A stretch of 64,000 bases of DNA from Faunimonas pinastri (lineage in GTDB: Bacteria; Pseudomonadota; Alphaproteobacteria; Rhizobiales; Afifellaceae): contig NZ_FOFG01000001.1 in assembly GCF_900110915.1 (NCBI RefSeq), positions 372,001-436,000 on the forward strand, in the 5' to 3' direction. The notes under the pieces are model-generated. The model worked only from the letters and a program-made list of their open reading frames with translations. It was not told where the DNA came from and did no database searches. The position numbers were made by a program, and so were the translations under genes. Positions within the stretch are counted from its first letter, which is position 1. The number at the start of each line of letters is the position of its first letter. Positions 8,434 through 19,107 of this stretch are shown here, one piece after another.

Positions 8434-8682
8434 TCAGTCGTCGTCCCCCTGCAGCTCCTTCGGGAGCTCGCCGCCCTTGAACAGGATCACGGGATCCTCC
8501 CAGTTATCCACGTCGGGATTGCCAGTCACCGAGAAGGCGACGGCGCCTGCCTTGCGGTCGGATAACCGGCGCGCGGTGTCGATGGCCGCCTCCGGCGTCT
8601 TGTGCGACTGCTGCGGATCGGCGACGAGGCGCCTGCCTTCCTTCCGGAAAGCCTGGCTGATGAAGGCGGTAACGGTGCTCAT
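8434..8682 (-). CDS. 82-residue unknown protein coupled to selA
   Basis: The ATG at 8682 overlaps the selA stop (ATGA), and GGAAAG lies about seven bases upstream inside selA, so the two are translated together. The protein has an N-terminal helix ([15 protein letters not shown]), a middle VGN-type segment ([22 protein letters not shown]) and an acidic tail. It has no cysteine, membrane segment or signal. I do not recognise the family. Its fixed tie to selA could mean a link to selenium metabolism, or only convenience of position. In many genomes selB occupies this place; this protein is far too small to be SelB. Confidence 0.7.
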   Translation of the reverse strand: MSTVTAFISQAFRKEGRRLVADPQQSHKTPEAAIDTARRLSDRKAGAVAFSVTGNPDVDNWEDPVILFKGGELPKELQGDDD

Positions 8683-10091
8683 GCGGTCTTTCCAGTATCA
8701 AGGACATTTCGAAGCAGGGGCAACTGCTCGCTGAATCCTGCGGCATCGATAAGGCAGCGGAGATCGAGCAGCACCTGACCCGCCTGGATGCGGCCGATCA
8801 CCGGCTTCGGCAGCCGGCGGAGCGCCGCCGATAGCGCGTTGACGGAGCCGCCCGCTAGAGGCGTCAGGGCAAGGCCGGCGCTCGGCAGGAGGTCGGTCGG
8901 CAAGGCGCCGCTGCCGATCTGGCTGGCGCATTCCACCACCGCGACCTCGAACATGCCTGCCAGCGCCTCCGAAACGCGTGGCGCGATTCCGCCGGCCAGA
9001 AACGCGATCTCCTCGCGGGAACGGGTGAGGAGGCGCAGCGACGGCAGCCTTTCCCGCAGGCGCGGCACGTCGGCATAGAGGCGCAGGATCACGGAAAGGG
9101 CCGCGATCGTCATCTTGTCGCAGCGAAGCGCCCGTTTCATCGGGTTCTGCTTGATGCGCGCGATCAGGTCCTTGCGGCCGACGATGATGCCGGCCTGCGG
9201 GCCGCCGAGCAGCTTGTCGCCGGAAAAGGTCACGACGTCGGCCCCGGCGGCGATCGCCTCGCGCGGCGTCGGCTCGTGCGGCAGGCCGAACTGGCTCATG
9301 TCGATCAGGCTGCCGCTGCCGAGATCCTCGATGAAGGGCAGGCCGTGTTCATGGGCAAGAGCCGCGAGCTCGCGCTGCGGCACCTCCTTGGTGAAGCCCT
9401 CGATCTTGTAGTTGCTCTGGTGCACCTTCATCAGAAGTGCCGTTTCCGGACCGATCGCCACCGCGAAATCCTTGCGGTGCGTCCGGTTCGTGGTGCCGAT
9501 TTCGCGCAGCCGCACCCCGGCGCGCGCCATGATTTCCGGCACGCGGAAAGAGCCGCCGATCTCCACCAGTTCGCCACGCGAAACCGGTACCTCGCGCCCG
9601 GCGCCGAGGCTGTTCAGGGTGAGCAGGACAGCCGCCGCATTGTTGTTGACGACCGTCGCCGCTTCCGCGCCCGTCAGGCGGACGAGCCAGTCCTCCAGAT
9701 GATCGTCGCGGTCGCCGCGCTTGCCGGTCTCGAGGTCGAATTCTAGGTTCGACGCCCCGCGCGAGACGGCGACGACGGCCTCCAGCGCTTCCTCAGGCAG
9801 GGGCGCTCGGCCGAGATTGGTGTGCAGCACCGTGCCGGTTAGGTTGAAGACAGGCTTGAGGCTGTGGGCGTGGAGGGCGGCCAGCCACTCTCCGGCCGTC
9901 CGGACAAGCGCCTCCGTATCGGCCACCGCATCCTTGCCCGCCGCCAGCTCCGCCCGCGCGGCCGCCACGCTGCCGCGCAGCGCTTCCGTCGCCATGTCGC
10001 GGCCATGCCGCTCGATCAGCCGATGGGCGGCCGGGGTCTGCAGAAGCTGTTCGATGGCTGGAAGGCGCTGCCGGCGCGCATCGTCTTGCAT
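8679..10091 (-). CDS. selA: L-seryl-tRNA(Sec) selenium transferase
   Basis: This 470-residue protein is close to the 463 of E. coli SelA. The PLP enzyme turns Ser-tRNA(Sec) into Sec-tRNA(Sec) using selenophosphate. Visible family blocks include [38 protein letters not shown] and [13 protein letters not shown]. The PLP lysine of the last is residue 293 against 295 in E. coli. I took ATG at 10091 ([15 protein letters not shown]) rather than an upstream in-frame start because homology begins there and AGGGA precedes it. It works with selC and the UGA-containing fdoG in this window; selB and selD must be elsewhere. Confidence 0.96.
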   Translation of the reverse strand: MQDDARRQRLPAIEQLLQTPAAHRLIERHGRDMATEALRGSVAAARAELAAGKDAVADTEALVRTAGEWLAALHAHSLKPVFNLTGTVLHTNLGRAPLPEEALEAVVAVSRGASNLEFDLETGKRGDRDDHLEDWLVRLTGAEAATVVNNNAAAVLLTLNSLGAGREVPVSRGELVEIGGSFRVPEIMARAGVRLREIGTTNRTHRKDFAVAIGPETALLMKVHQSNYKIEGFTKEVPQRELAALAHEHGLPFIEDLGSGSLIDMSQFGLPHEPTPREAIAAGADVVTFSGDKLLGGPQAGIIVGRKDLIARIKQNPMKRALRCDKMTIAALSVILRLYADVPRLRERLPSLRLLTRSREEIAFLAGGIAPRVSEALAGMFEVAVVECASQIGSGALPTDLLPSAGLALTPLAGGSVNALSAALRRLPKPVIGRIQAGQVLLDLRCLIDAAGFSEQLPLLRNVLDTGKTA

Positions 10092-10139
10092 GGGGCGGGA
10101 TCCCTGTTCCTGTCCTCTGGTAGAGCGGCGACCCGTTAC

Positions 10140-10175
10140 CCGCAACCACTCCCGCAACTACCCCCGCAGCCACCT
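10140..10175. repeat. three 12-bp imperfect tandem units upstream of selA
   Basis: Units CCGCAACCACTC (10140-10151), CCGCAACTACCC (10152-10163) and CCGCAGCCACCT (10164-10175) run head to tail about 50 bases before the selA start. They may be replication slippage in a C-rich tract or part of the leader. The rest of the 255-base gap shows nothing else clear. Confidence 0.5.
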
Positions 10176-10346
10176 CGCAGCGGCACCGGCAACCGCCACC
10201 GACAGGGGATGCATGCGAGAGGCCGGGGGCCAGCTCTGGGCTGGATCGCGCTCGTTTGTCGCTGAATGTCGGAAGCGATGCATCCTATCGGCGCGATCCG
10301 CGTTTCCGCAGTGCAATTCTGCGAGTGACCCCAGAGGGAGAGCATC

Positions 10347-10562
10347 ATGGCGAATACCGACGACGTGAAGTCCGGCATCCAGCAGGCCGCGAGCCGCGCA
10401 CAGGACGCGGTGAACAATGCCTCGGACTATTATGACAACGCCGCCGACATGACGCGCTCGGCGCTCGACAATTTGTCGGACCGCGTGCAGGAGCAGCCGA
10501 TGACCATGCTCCTCGTCGCCGCCGGCATCGGCTACATCGCCGGGCGGCTGCGCCTCCTCTAA
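10347..10562 (+). CDS. small C-tail membrane protein, YqjD/ElaB (DUF883)-like
   Basis: This is a 71-residue protein with a strong ribosome site (GAGGGAGAG) before ATG. Residues 1-50 form a charged amphipathic helix with spaced Ala (SGIQQAASRAQDAVNNASDYYDNAADM). The end, MTMLLVAAGIGYIAGRLRLL, is one membrane helix with the GYxxGRL signature of the YqjD/ElaB group. E. coli relatives sit in the inner membrane and bind ribosomes in stationary phase. Whether this one does so is inference from the fold. A good terminator follows directly, so it is a single-gene unit. Confidence 0.75.
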   Translation: MANTDDVKSGIQQAASRAQDAVNNASDYYDNAADMTRSALDNLSDRVQEQPMTMLLVAAGIGYIAGRLRLL

Positions 10563-10575
10563 GGCGAGCGCCGAC

Positions 10576-10610
10576 AAGACTGCCGCGTTTCCGCGCGGCA
10601 GTCTTGCTTT
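10576..10610 (+). terminator. rho-independent terminator after the YqjD-like gene
   Basis: AAGACTGCCGCG (10576-10587) pairs fully with CGCGGCAGTCTT (10594-10605) around a 6-base loop, then GCTTT. It is a 12-bp stem, 13 bases past the stop codon. Confidence 0.85.
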
Positions 10611-10681
10611 GTCCAAGCGGGCTTTGTCCGGGCGGGACTGCGCTGCCTGTCTAACCTGATCCTGCGGGAAGGCGCCCCGGT

Positions 10682-11617
10682 TTGTCTCTCGACCCCAGCA
10701 GCCGCATGATGCTGAAAGCCATCGGGCGGAACCTCGATCCCGATCTGCTTTCCGATATCCCGCGCCTTCGCGATCTCGCCAACCGGCAGATGACGCCGCG
10801 CTGGTTTTCGCGCCTGCAGGTTCGATCGGTGCGGGCCACGACCGTTCCCGGCGCGGACGGCCCGCTCCCGGCCCGCATCTATCGCCCGAGAACTTCCCGT
10901 CCCCTGGGCGTGATCGTCTATTTTCACGGCGGCGGCTTCGTCCATTGCGGGCTTGATTCCCACGACAACATCTGCTGCCGGCTGGCCCGGATTTCCCGCT
11001 CCGTCGTGGTGTCCGTCGATTACCGTCTGGCGCCCGAGCATCCGTTTCCCGCCGCGCCGGACGATGCCTATGCCGCGACCGTCTGGGTGGCGGAGCATGC
11101 GGCGGAACTGGCCGGGGAGGGCGCACCCATCGGGGTTGCCGGCGACAGCGCCGGCGGCAATCTCGCGGCCGTCGTCTCTCAGATGGCGCGTGATCGCGGC
11201 GGCCCGGAGATCGCGTTCCAGCTGCTCTACTACCCCACCACGCACGGGCTGGCGGACGTCCCCTCCCGCCGCGAGAACGCCGAGGGCTATCTTCTCACCG
11301 GCGAGATCATGCAATGGTATCTCGACCGCTACGTGCCGGATGAGAAGGACCGCCGCGATCCTCGTTTCGCGCCCTTTCTGGCCGAAAGCCTGGCCGGACT
11401 GCCGCCGGCGCTGGTCGTCGTCGCCGGCTACGATCCGCTCCGCGACGAGGGGATCGAATATGGCGAGCGCATGCGCCGCGCGGGCGTGGCGGTGCGTCTC
11501 GCGCGCTTTCCCGCCACCTTCCACGGCTTCGTGAACTTCTATCCCGTCATCCCCGCCGGGCGGCAGGCGATCTCGCAAGGCGCCATCGCGGTCCGCAAGG
11601 CGTTCCTGCGCCGCTGA
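10682..11617 (+). CDS. alpha/beta hydrolase, hormone-sensitive-lipase family esterase
   Basis: This 311-residue protein has the HSL-family oxyanion motif HGGGF (from H82) and the nucleophile elbow GDSAGG with Ser156. The usual Asp (DPLRDEG) and His (FHGF) of the triad come near the end. It should hydrolyse short-chain acyl esters in the cytoplasm. The true substrate is not predictable. I used TTG at 10682, which follows GGGAAGG by nine bases; the tandem ATG at 10706-10711 is the alternative. It has no signal peptide. It stands alone between a terminator and an ABC exporter gene on the same strand. Confidence 0.9.
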   Translation: MSLDPSSRMMLKAIGRNLDPDLLSDIPRLRDLANRQMTPRWFSRLQVRSVRATTVPGADGPLPARIYRPRTSRPLGVIVYFHGGGFVHCGLDSHDNICCRLARISRSVVVSVDYRLAPEHPFPAAPDDAYAATVWVAEHAAELAGEGAPIGVAGDSAGGNLAAVVSQMARDRGGPEIAFQLLYYPTTHGLADVPSRRENAEGYLLTGEIMQWYLDRYVPDEKDRRDPRFAPFLAESLAGLPPALVVVAGYDPLRDEGIEYGERMRRAGVAVRLARFPATFHGFVNFYPVIPAGRQAISQGAIAVRKAFLRR

Positions 11618-11772
11618 GGCGACCGCGAATCATACGGATGCCTTGTTTTTCCGGTTGCCATCGCGCCGCCCGGATTGAATGCTCCAAGCGTTGATCCGGC
11701 CCCGCCGGACCGATTCCAGATTTCCTGACGACCGAGATCCGCGGATCTCCCCCCTTTCCGGGCAGGACGGAC

Positions 11773-13623
<1,851 letters not shown>

Positions 13624-13639
13624 TGGATGGGACGAACGG

Positions 13640-14410
13640 ATGAGTGAGAACGACCGGGAAGAAAGCCCCGCCACCGGGGCCGGCGAAGCGGGGATCGTGG
13701 CGGGGGCGGAATCGTCCGCCTCGAAGAAGGCGCGCTGCGCCGTCAGCGGCAAGGAGCGCCCGCGAAAGGACATGGTGCGGCTGGAGCATCTGCGCCCGGC
13801 GCTGGCCGACCGCATCCGCCAGGCGCATCCCGATCTCGCCGACGACGCGATGATCAGCCGGACCGAGGTCAACCGCTTCCGCAACCTGTACGTCGAGGAC
13901 CTGCTGAAGGCGGAGCACGGCGAATTCTCCACGTTGGAGCGGGAGGTGGCCGAAAGCATCGCCAACGAGCAGCTGATCGCGGAAAACGTGGAGCAGCAGT
14001 TCGACGAGAAGCGCACCCTCGGCGACCGGCTGGCCGACGGCATCGCCACCTTCGGCGGCTCCTGGTATTTCCTGATTTCCTTCGGCGTGGTGCTGGCGGT
14101 CTGGATGGCGATCAACGTCATCGCCGGCGCGACCCGCGCCTTCGATCCCTATCCCTTTATCCTGCTGAACCTGGTCCTCTCCTGCCTCGCGGCGGTACAG
14201 GCGCCGATCATCATGATGAGCCAGCGGCGCCAGGAAGAAAAAGACCGCATGCGCTCGCTCAACGACTATCAGGTCAACCTCAAGGCCGAACTCGAAATCC
14301 GCCACCTCCACGAAAAGGTCGACCACCTCATCAACCGCCAATGGCAGCGCCTGGCGGAAATCCAGCAGATCCAGATGGAGATCATGCAGGAGGCGAGGCG
14401 GCGGAGGTGA
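13640..14410 (+). CDS. DUF1003 membrane protein
   Basis: This is a 256-residue protein. Residues 1-60 are variable; then come KGRTLGDR-like spacing (FDEKRTLGDRLADGIATFGGSW) and two membrane helices, FLISFGVVLAVWMAINVI and FILLNLVLSCLAAVQAPIIMMSQRRQ. These are the DUF1003 signature. A C-terminal coiled coil of about 60 residues (LKAELEIRHLHEKVDHLINRQW) follows. The ATG at 13640 is the first in frame past the exporter stop. The family function is not established. It is the last GC-rich gene before a low-GC patch. Confidence 0.88.
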   Translation: MSENDREESPATGAGEAGIVAGAESSASKKARCAVSGKERPRKDMVRLEHLRPALADRIRQAHPDLADDAMISRTEVNRFRNLYVEDLLKAEHGEFSTLEREVAESIANEQLIAENVEQQFDEKRTLGDRLADGIATFGGSWYFLISFGVVLAVWMAINVIAGATRAFDPYPFILLNLVLSCLAAVQAPIIMMSQRRQEEKDRMRSLNDYQVNLKAELEIRHLHEKVDHLINRQWQRLAEIQQIQMEIMQEARRRR

Positions 14411-14510
14411 GGGGTGTAGCTGTTAATGATGGAAGTGATTTGGCGTTCACGAAGGGCAAAGCGAAGTCCCAGTACGTTCAAATAGATTACTTTTCCTGAT
14501 CAAGAAGATG

Positions 14511-14538
14511 TTGCCGTACAAAATGTAAGCATTAACAT
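14511..14538 (+). promoter_or_regulatory. possible sigma-70 promoter of the DUF3644-like gene
   Basis: TTGCCG (14511-14516) and TAACAT (14533-14538) are spaced 16 bases in an AT-rich stretch 38 bases before the start codon. Each box matches 4 of 6 consensus bases. The AT-rich leader (14411-14575) contrasts with the rest of the window. Confidence 0.35.
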
Positions 14539-14575
14539 AGTCGATTAGAGCTCTTGAGGCGCTAGTGGGGCGAGG

Positions 14576-15769
14576 ATGGCACGTAGACCGGGCGGTAAGT
14601 TGGAGCGGTGGGAAGTAGCCATGATCAAGGTGATGCTCGAAACCAATCGCTACAACGATCAGGACATTCTTGCGCATTTTACACGCCCGACACGCTCCAT
14701 CAATCACCGCGAAGTTGGCGAGATCCGGAATGGAACCCGGCATCGATCAGTTCGAGCTGCCACGCCAGACCAGTTGACAGCTTTCCTTTCTTCTTGGCCG
14801 GACCACGATCCCGAGACCGGTTTACGAGTGCCGGGTGATGAACTGCTGATCAAAGCGCGAGAGGCGATGATAGCGGCAGTGCACACCTTCAATGGTGCGG
14901 GACTGACATTCCGGACAGAAATTTTCATCACAACAGCGATGATCGCATGGACATACTTGCTCCACGAATGGTTTCGCCGTGAGCAGATAGATTACAGATA
15001 TCGTCAGGGCGGTGAGATCAAGAAAACCAAGAACAACGCAGATATATATTGGGACCTAGGTAAGTGCTTGCGGCATGATCGATCGCCTCTGTCAGAAGGG
15101 ACACGCCATAATTTGGAATTCCTGCTGGAAATCCGACACGAGATTGAGCATCGCTTTACAAACAGGATTGATGAGGCGCTTGGGGCAAAGCTACAGGCAT
15201 GCTGCATCAACTTCAACTCGGCCATATGCGAGCTCTTTGGTGAAGGGTTCGGTCTAGAGAAGCGCCTTCCGCTTGCTCTGCAATTCGTCACATTTGATGT
15301 AAGGCATCAACTGGTTCTAAAGGCCGGACACGAACTGCCCCAGAATCTTGAGACTATGATTGATCACTTCCATGAACGTCTGACCGACGCACAACAGAGC
15401 GACCCTGCCTTCGCGTATCGCGTTGCCTTTGTTCCAAAAGTGGGAGGAAAGGCGAGCCGGTCTGATGCTGCTCTGAAGTTCGTTAAACCGGACACTGAAG
15501 AGGCTAAAGAGATCAGCCGTATCTTGCTGAAAGAAGTAGATAAGCGACGGTACACCGCCACAGAGATTGTCCGGGAGATGCAAGCAGACGGGTACGATCG
15601 TTTCAATCAAACAGCGCACACCAAGCTTTGGCAGGCGCTAGATGCTAAGCGGGCAGATAAGGGGTTTGGTCGGCCGGGGGACTACGATAGAACATGGGTA
15701 TGGTTTGACACATGGCTGGCCCGTGTACGTGCCCACTGCCAAGAGAACGCTGAGCGGTACGCTCCATGA
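14576..15769 (+). CDS. DUF3644-like protein with HEPN-type Rx4H motif, probably acquired
   Basis: This 397-residue protein resembles DUF3644 proteins. Residues 10-60 (NDQDILAHFTRPTRSINHREVGEIRNG) look like a DNA-binding head. Residues 85-240 are helical (TEIFITTAMIAWTYLLHEWF) and contain LEIRHEIEHRF, in which R187 and H192 form the Rx4H motif of HEPN ribonucleases. The last 75 residues look like a winged helix. GC is about 50% over 14641-14700 and 45% over 15481-15540, against 63% in the next gene, pointing to transfer. HEPN proteins often serve in toxin-antitoxin or anti-phage systems; no partner gene is seen. Its stop overlaps the ligase start (ATGA). ATG at 14576 keeps the whole N-terminal block. 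Confidence 0.8.
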   Translation: MARRPGGKLERWEVAMIKVMLETNRYNDQDILAHFTRPTRSINHREVGEIRNGTRHRSVRAATPDQLTAFLSSWPDHDPETGLRVPGDELLIKAREAMIAAVHTFNGAGLTFRTEIFITTAMIAWTYLLHEWFRREQIDYRYRQGGEIKKTKNNADIYWDLGKCLRHDRSPLSEGTRHNLEFLLEIRHEIEHRFTNRIDEALGAKLQACCINFNSAICELFGEGFGLEKRLPLALQFVTFDVRHQLVLKAGHELPQNLETMIDHFHERLTDAQQSDPAFAYRVAFVPKVGGKASRSDAALKFVKPDTEEAKEISRILLKEVDKRRYTATEIVREMQADGYDRFNQTAHTKLWQALDAKRADKGFGRPGDYDRTWVWFDTWLARVRAHCQENAERYAP

Positions 15770-16842
15770 TCCTCTCCACCCTCTCCGTCCTGACCTCCAC
15801 CCGCTCCATGGAAGCCAAGCTCGTGGATGGGTTGCCGGAGGGGAAGGGGTGGCAGTTCGAGCCGAAATGGGATGGCTTTCGCTGCCTGGCCTTCCGCGCG
15901 GGCGACGAGGTGGAGCTTCACGCCAAGTCCGGCAAGCCGCTTGGGCGTTACTTCCCGGAAATCGTCGCGCTGCTGAAGAGCCTGCCGCAGGAGCGCTTCG
16001 TGCTGGATGGCGAACTCTGCATTCCCGTGGGCGATACGCTCTCCTTCGACGCCTTGCAGATGCGGCTGCATCCGGCGGAAAGCCGCATCCGCAAGCTGTC
16101 GGTCGAGACGCCCGCCGTGCTCGTGCTCTTCGATTGCCTGATGGACCCGGCCGGCGAAAACCTGATGCCGCGTCCGTTCGCCGAGCGGCGCGAGGCGCTG
16201 GAGCAATTCTTCGCGGCCGCCGGCGGCATGGCCAAGGGCCTTCGCCTCTCGCCCTTCAGCCGCGACCGGGATGAGGCGCAGGGATGGCTCGACCGTGCGG
16301 GCGGCGCCATCGACGGGGTCGTGGCCAAGCGGCTCGCAGATCCCTATCAGCCGGAAGAGCGCGCCATGCTGAAGGTGAAGCGCATGCGCACGGCCGATTG
16401 CGTGGTCGGCGGCTTCCGCTACGAGACGAAGGGGCGGCAGGTCGGCTCGCTGCTGCTCGGGCTCTATAACGAGGCCGGCACCCTCGACCATGTCGGCTTT
16501 ACCTCAGGCTTTGCCGATCAGGATAAAGCGGAGCTGACGGCGCGGCTGGAAGCCATGCGGGGCGGCCCGGGCTTCACCGGCAACGCGCCGGGCGGGCCGA
16601 GCCGCTGGAGCACGGAGCGTTCGGCGGAATGGGTGCCGCTGCGGACGGAGCTCGTGGTGGAAGTGCGCTACGACCACATCACCGCCGACCGCTTCCGCCA
16701 CGGCACGAAGATCGTCCGCTGGCGGCCGGACAAGGCGCCGGAGCAATGCACGCTGCAGCAGCTGGAACGCGAGGCCCGCCCCTCCGAGGTCATTTCCCGG
16801 GTGGTTGGGGCGCCGGCGGTGGAGGCCGGCGGGCGGGGGTGA
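15766..16842 (+). CDS. ATP-dependent DNA ligase, LigC-like
   Basis: This 358-residue protein has the ligase nucleotidyl motif EPKWDGFR with adenylated Lys34. The later motifs are LDGELCIP, FDALQMRLH, DGVVAKRL and KVKRM. The OB-fold domain occupies roughly residues 220-350. It seals nicks in DNA with ATP, and in rhizobia such ligases are tied to end-joining or base-excision repair. It lacks the polymerase and nuclease domains of LigD, and no Ku gene is in the window. The annotated ATG overlaps the upstream stop; Met15 (15808) is an alternative that still keeps the catalytic part. Confidence 0.92.
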   Translation: MILSTLSVLTSTRSMEAKLVDGLPEGKGWQFEPKWDGFRCLAFRAGDEVELHAKSGKPLGRYFPEIVALLKSLPQERFVLDGELCIPVGDTLSFDALQMRLHPAESRIRKLSVETPAVLVLFDCLMDPAGENLMPRPFAERREALEQFFAAAGGMAKGLRLSPFSRDRDEAQGWLDRAGGAIDGVVAKRLADPYQPEERAMLKVKRMRTADCVVGGFRYETKGRQVGSLLLGLYNEAGTLDHVGFTSGFADQDKAELTARLEAMRGGPGFTGNAPGGPSRWSTERSAEWVPLRTELVVEVRYDHITADRFRHGTKIVRWRPDKAPEQCTLQQLEREARPSEVISRVVGAPAVEAGGRG

Positions 16843-16892
16843 CCGCCTCCGAACTCTCGGCCCCCGAAGTCTCGGCCCCCCGGACTGCCTGT

Positions 16893-17390
16893 TCAGTCCG
16901 GCACTTCTTCCGAATTGCACTCCACGTCGACCGTGCCCGGCGCGAACTTGCCATCTCGCACCTCATCGCGCCAGATGTCGTGCTTGTGGGCCCAGGCTCG
17001 CACGGCCTTCTTCGACTCGCCCGTGTTGAGCGCCAGCACCGTGCGGCGGCCGCGGCTCTCGCCGTGATCGAAGAATTCCGGGTGGAGATTGGCGATCAAC
17101 TCGTCGCGCTCCGCGCCGCAGATCGCCTTCACCGGCAGGCCCTCGACGCTGAGCGCGCCCTTGATCTGCCAGCAGGTCTCATGCTCCAGCTTCTTGCCCT
17201 CGGCGGGCACGATCAGGTTCTTCTTTTGCAGGAACTGCAGCACGGCTGTGGGGTGTGGATCCTCCCGGCAGCGCAGTGCGGAAAGGATGTGACGCTCCAG
17301 CGGCGACCGGTCAGCGGCCTCCGCCGCTCCGGTGAGGGCTACCCCGGTCAGGGAGATGAGGCAGCATAAAGCCAGGCTGGTCTTTCGCAT
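16893..17390 (-). CDS. exported protein of unknown function
   Basis: This 165-residue protein starts MRKTSLALCCLISLTGVALTGAAEAA, a clear Sec signal peptide cut near residue 26. I used this ATG rather than an in-frame one 66 bases upstream, because the longer form would bury the signal. The mature part holds two cysteines (C46 region LRCREDPHP and HETCWQIKG) plus ICGAER and VECNSEE, so disulfides are possible. It has no membrane segment. I do not recognise the family. It converges on the ligase and diverges from a peptide-class binding protein. Confidence 0.7.
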   Translation of the reverse strand: MRKTSLALCCLISLTGVALTGAAEAADRSPLERHILSALRCREDPHPTAVLQFLQKKNLIVPAEGKKLEHETCWQIKGALSVEGLPVKAICGAERDELIANLHPEFFDHGESRGRRTVLALNTGESKKAVRAWAHKHDIWRDEVRDGKFAPGTVDVECNSEEVPD

Positions 17391-17555
17391 CGAGGGCTCC
17401 GGGACGTTCCGGCCGCAAGCGCCGGCTGATTTGACCCTACCATTTCGGGCGTCCAAACATGTCTTTTTCTGGTCGGCGGCGCCCGAAGGCTTGCGTCAGA
17501 ATGTCTAAGTGACTACGCGCGGCACAGGTCGGTCCTGTTAAAACGTGGGAGAGAC

Positions 17556-19052
17556 ATGCTTTTTCGCATCGTAGCGCGTGCAGCCTTGGTCGCGGCGGCC
17601 TTTCTCGCGGCGAGCGCCATGGAACCGGCTTTCGCCGCCCGGACCGCCGTGGTCGTCGGCATCTCCAGCGAACCGCCGGGGTTGGACCCGACGGTCGCCG
17701 CCCCCGCCACGATCCGCGAGCTGACGCTCTGGAACGTCTATGAGGGCCTCGTCCGGCTGGACGAGAAGGGCGATGTGCAGCCGCTGCTGGCGCGCGACTG
17801 GACGATCTCGCCGGACGGGCTCACCTACACGTTCCACCTGCGGCCCAACGTGCATTTCCATAACGGCGTGGCGTTCGATTCCGGGGTCGTGAAGTTCACG
17901 CTGGACCGCGCGCGCGGCACCGATTCCACCAATGCGCAGAAGCAGTTCTTCGAACCGATCGACCGGATCGAGACGCCGGACCCGCTGACGGCGGTCATCG
18001 TCCTGAAGAAGCCGGCCGGCAACCTCCTGTACTGGCTGGCCTGGGGCGATTCCGTCATGGTGGAGCCGAAGAGCGCCGCCACGGACCGCACCGATCCCGT
18101 GGGCACCGGGCCTTTCCGCTTCAGGGACTGGGCGCGGGGCGATCATGTCGATCTCGTCGCCAACCCCGACTATTGGGGCGCGAAGCCGGAGCTGCAGACC
18201 GTGACCTTCCGCTTTATCAGCGACGCGCAGGCCCAGGCGGCCGCGCTGAAGGCCGGCGATATCCAGGTCTTCCCGGATTTCCTCGCGCCCGAACTCTTCG
18301 GCGATTTCCAGAAGGACAAGCGCTTCGGCGCGCAAGTCGGCACGACTTCGCGCAAGGTGGTGGCGGGAATGAACGCGGCGCGGAAGCCCTTCGACGACGT
18401 GCGCGTGCGTCAGGCGCTGATGCAGGCTGTCGACCGCAAGGCGGTGATCGAGGGCGCCTATTCCGGCTTCGGTACGCCGATCGGCAGCCATTACGCGCCG
18501 AGCGATCCCGGCTACGTCGACCTCACCGGCGTGCTGCCCTACGATCCGGCGAAGGCCAAGGCGCTGCTGGCCGAGGCGGGCTACCCGAACGGCTTCACGG
18601 CGACGATCAAGGTGCCGCAATGGTCGGAGACGACTCGCAGCGCCGAGATCCTGCAGGCGATGCTGGCGCAGATCGGCGTGACGCTCAACATCGTGTCCAG
18701 CGAGTTTCCGGCGCAATGGCTGCAGGACGTCTTCAAGGGCGGCAATTTCGAGATGACGATCATCGATCATGCCGAGCCGATGGACATCGGGATCTACGCG
18801 CGGCCGGACTACTATTTCCACTACCGCAACCCGGCTTTCGACGACGTGATCGGCAAGGCGGAAGCGACGGCGGATGCGGGTGCGCGCAACGCGCTCTACG
18901 GCGACGCGCAGACGATCCTCGCCCATGACGTGCCGGCGCTTTATCTCTTCGACCTGCCGCGGCTTTCCATCGCCGACGCCAGGCTGAAGGGCCTCTGGAA
19001 GAACGAGCCGATCCCCTCCATCAACCTTGCCGACCTGCGGTGGGAGGACTGA
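17556..19052 (+). CDS. peptide/nickel-class ABC substrate-binding protein
   Basis: This 498-residue protein has a signal peptide (LVAAAFLAASAMEPAFAA) and the SBP_bac_5 fold: EPPGLDPTVAAPATIRELTLWNVYEGLV, then LARDWTISPDGLTYTFHLRPNVHFHNG. It binds a peptide, nickel chelate or similar solute in the periplasm. GGGAGAG stands just before ATG. Two permease genes follow on the same strand. No DppD/DppF-type ATPase gene is present, so the importer must borrow ATPases or lack them. The substrate cannot be set from sequence. Confidence 0.9.
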   Translation: MLFRIVARAALVAAAFLAASAMEPAFAARTAVVVGISSEPPGLDPTVAAPATIRELTLWNVYEGLVRLDEKGDVQPLLARDWTISPDGLTYTFHLRPNVHFHNGVAFDSGVVKFTLDRARGTDSTNAQKQFFEPIDRIETPDPLTAVIVLKKPAGNLLYWLAWGDSVMVEPKSAATDRTDPVGTGPFRFRDWARGDHVDLVANPDYWGAKPELQTVTFRFISDAQAQAAALKAGDIQVFPDFLAPELFGDFQKDKRFGAQVGTTSRKVVAGMNAARKPFDDVRVRQALMQAVDRKAVIEGAYSGFGTPIGSHYAPSDPGYVDLTGVLPYDPAKAKALLAEAGYPNGFTATIKVPQWSETTRSAEILQAMLAQIGVTLNIVSSEFPAQWLQDVFKGGNFEMTIIDHAEPMDIGIYARPDYYFHYRNPAFDDVIGKAEATADAGARNALYGDAQTILAHDVPALYLFDLPRLSIADARLKGLWKNEPIPSINLADLRWED

Positions 19053-19107
19053 TGCGCGGGGGCGGGGGCCAAGGCGGCGACGGGCGCGCGCCGGGGGACG
19101 GACGGGC

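Noticed and set aside
8434-8682. Remnant of selB after selA
   Set aside because: At 82 residues it has no GTPase motifs and is not similar to any SelB segment I know.
10140-10175. CRISPR-like repeats
   Set aside because: 12-bp units are directly adjacent without spacers, and there are no cas genes.
15766-16842. LigD with polymerase and nuclease domains
   Set aside because: The protein has only the ligase and OB domains at 358 residues.
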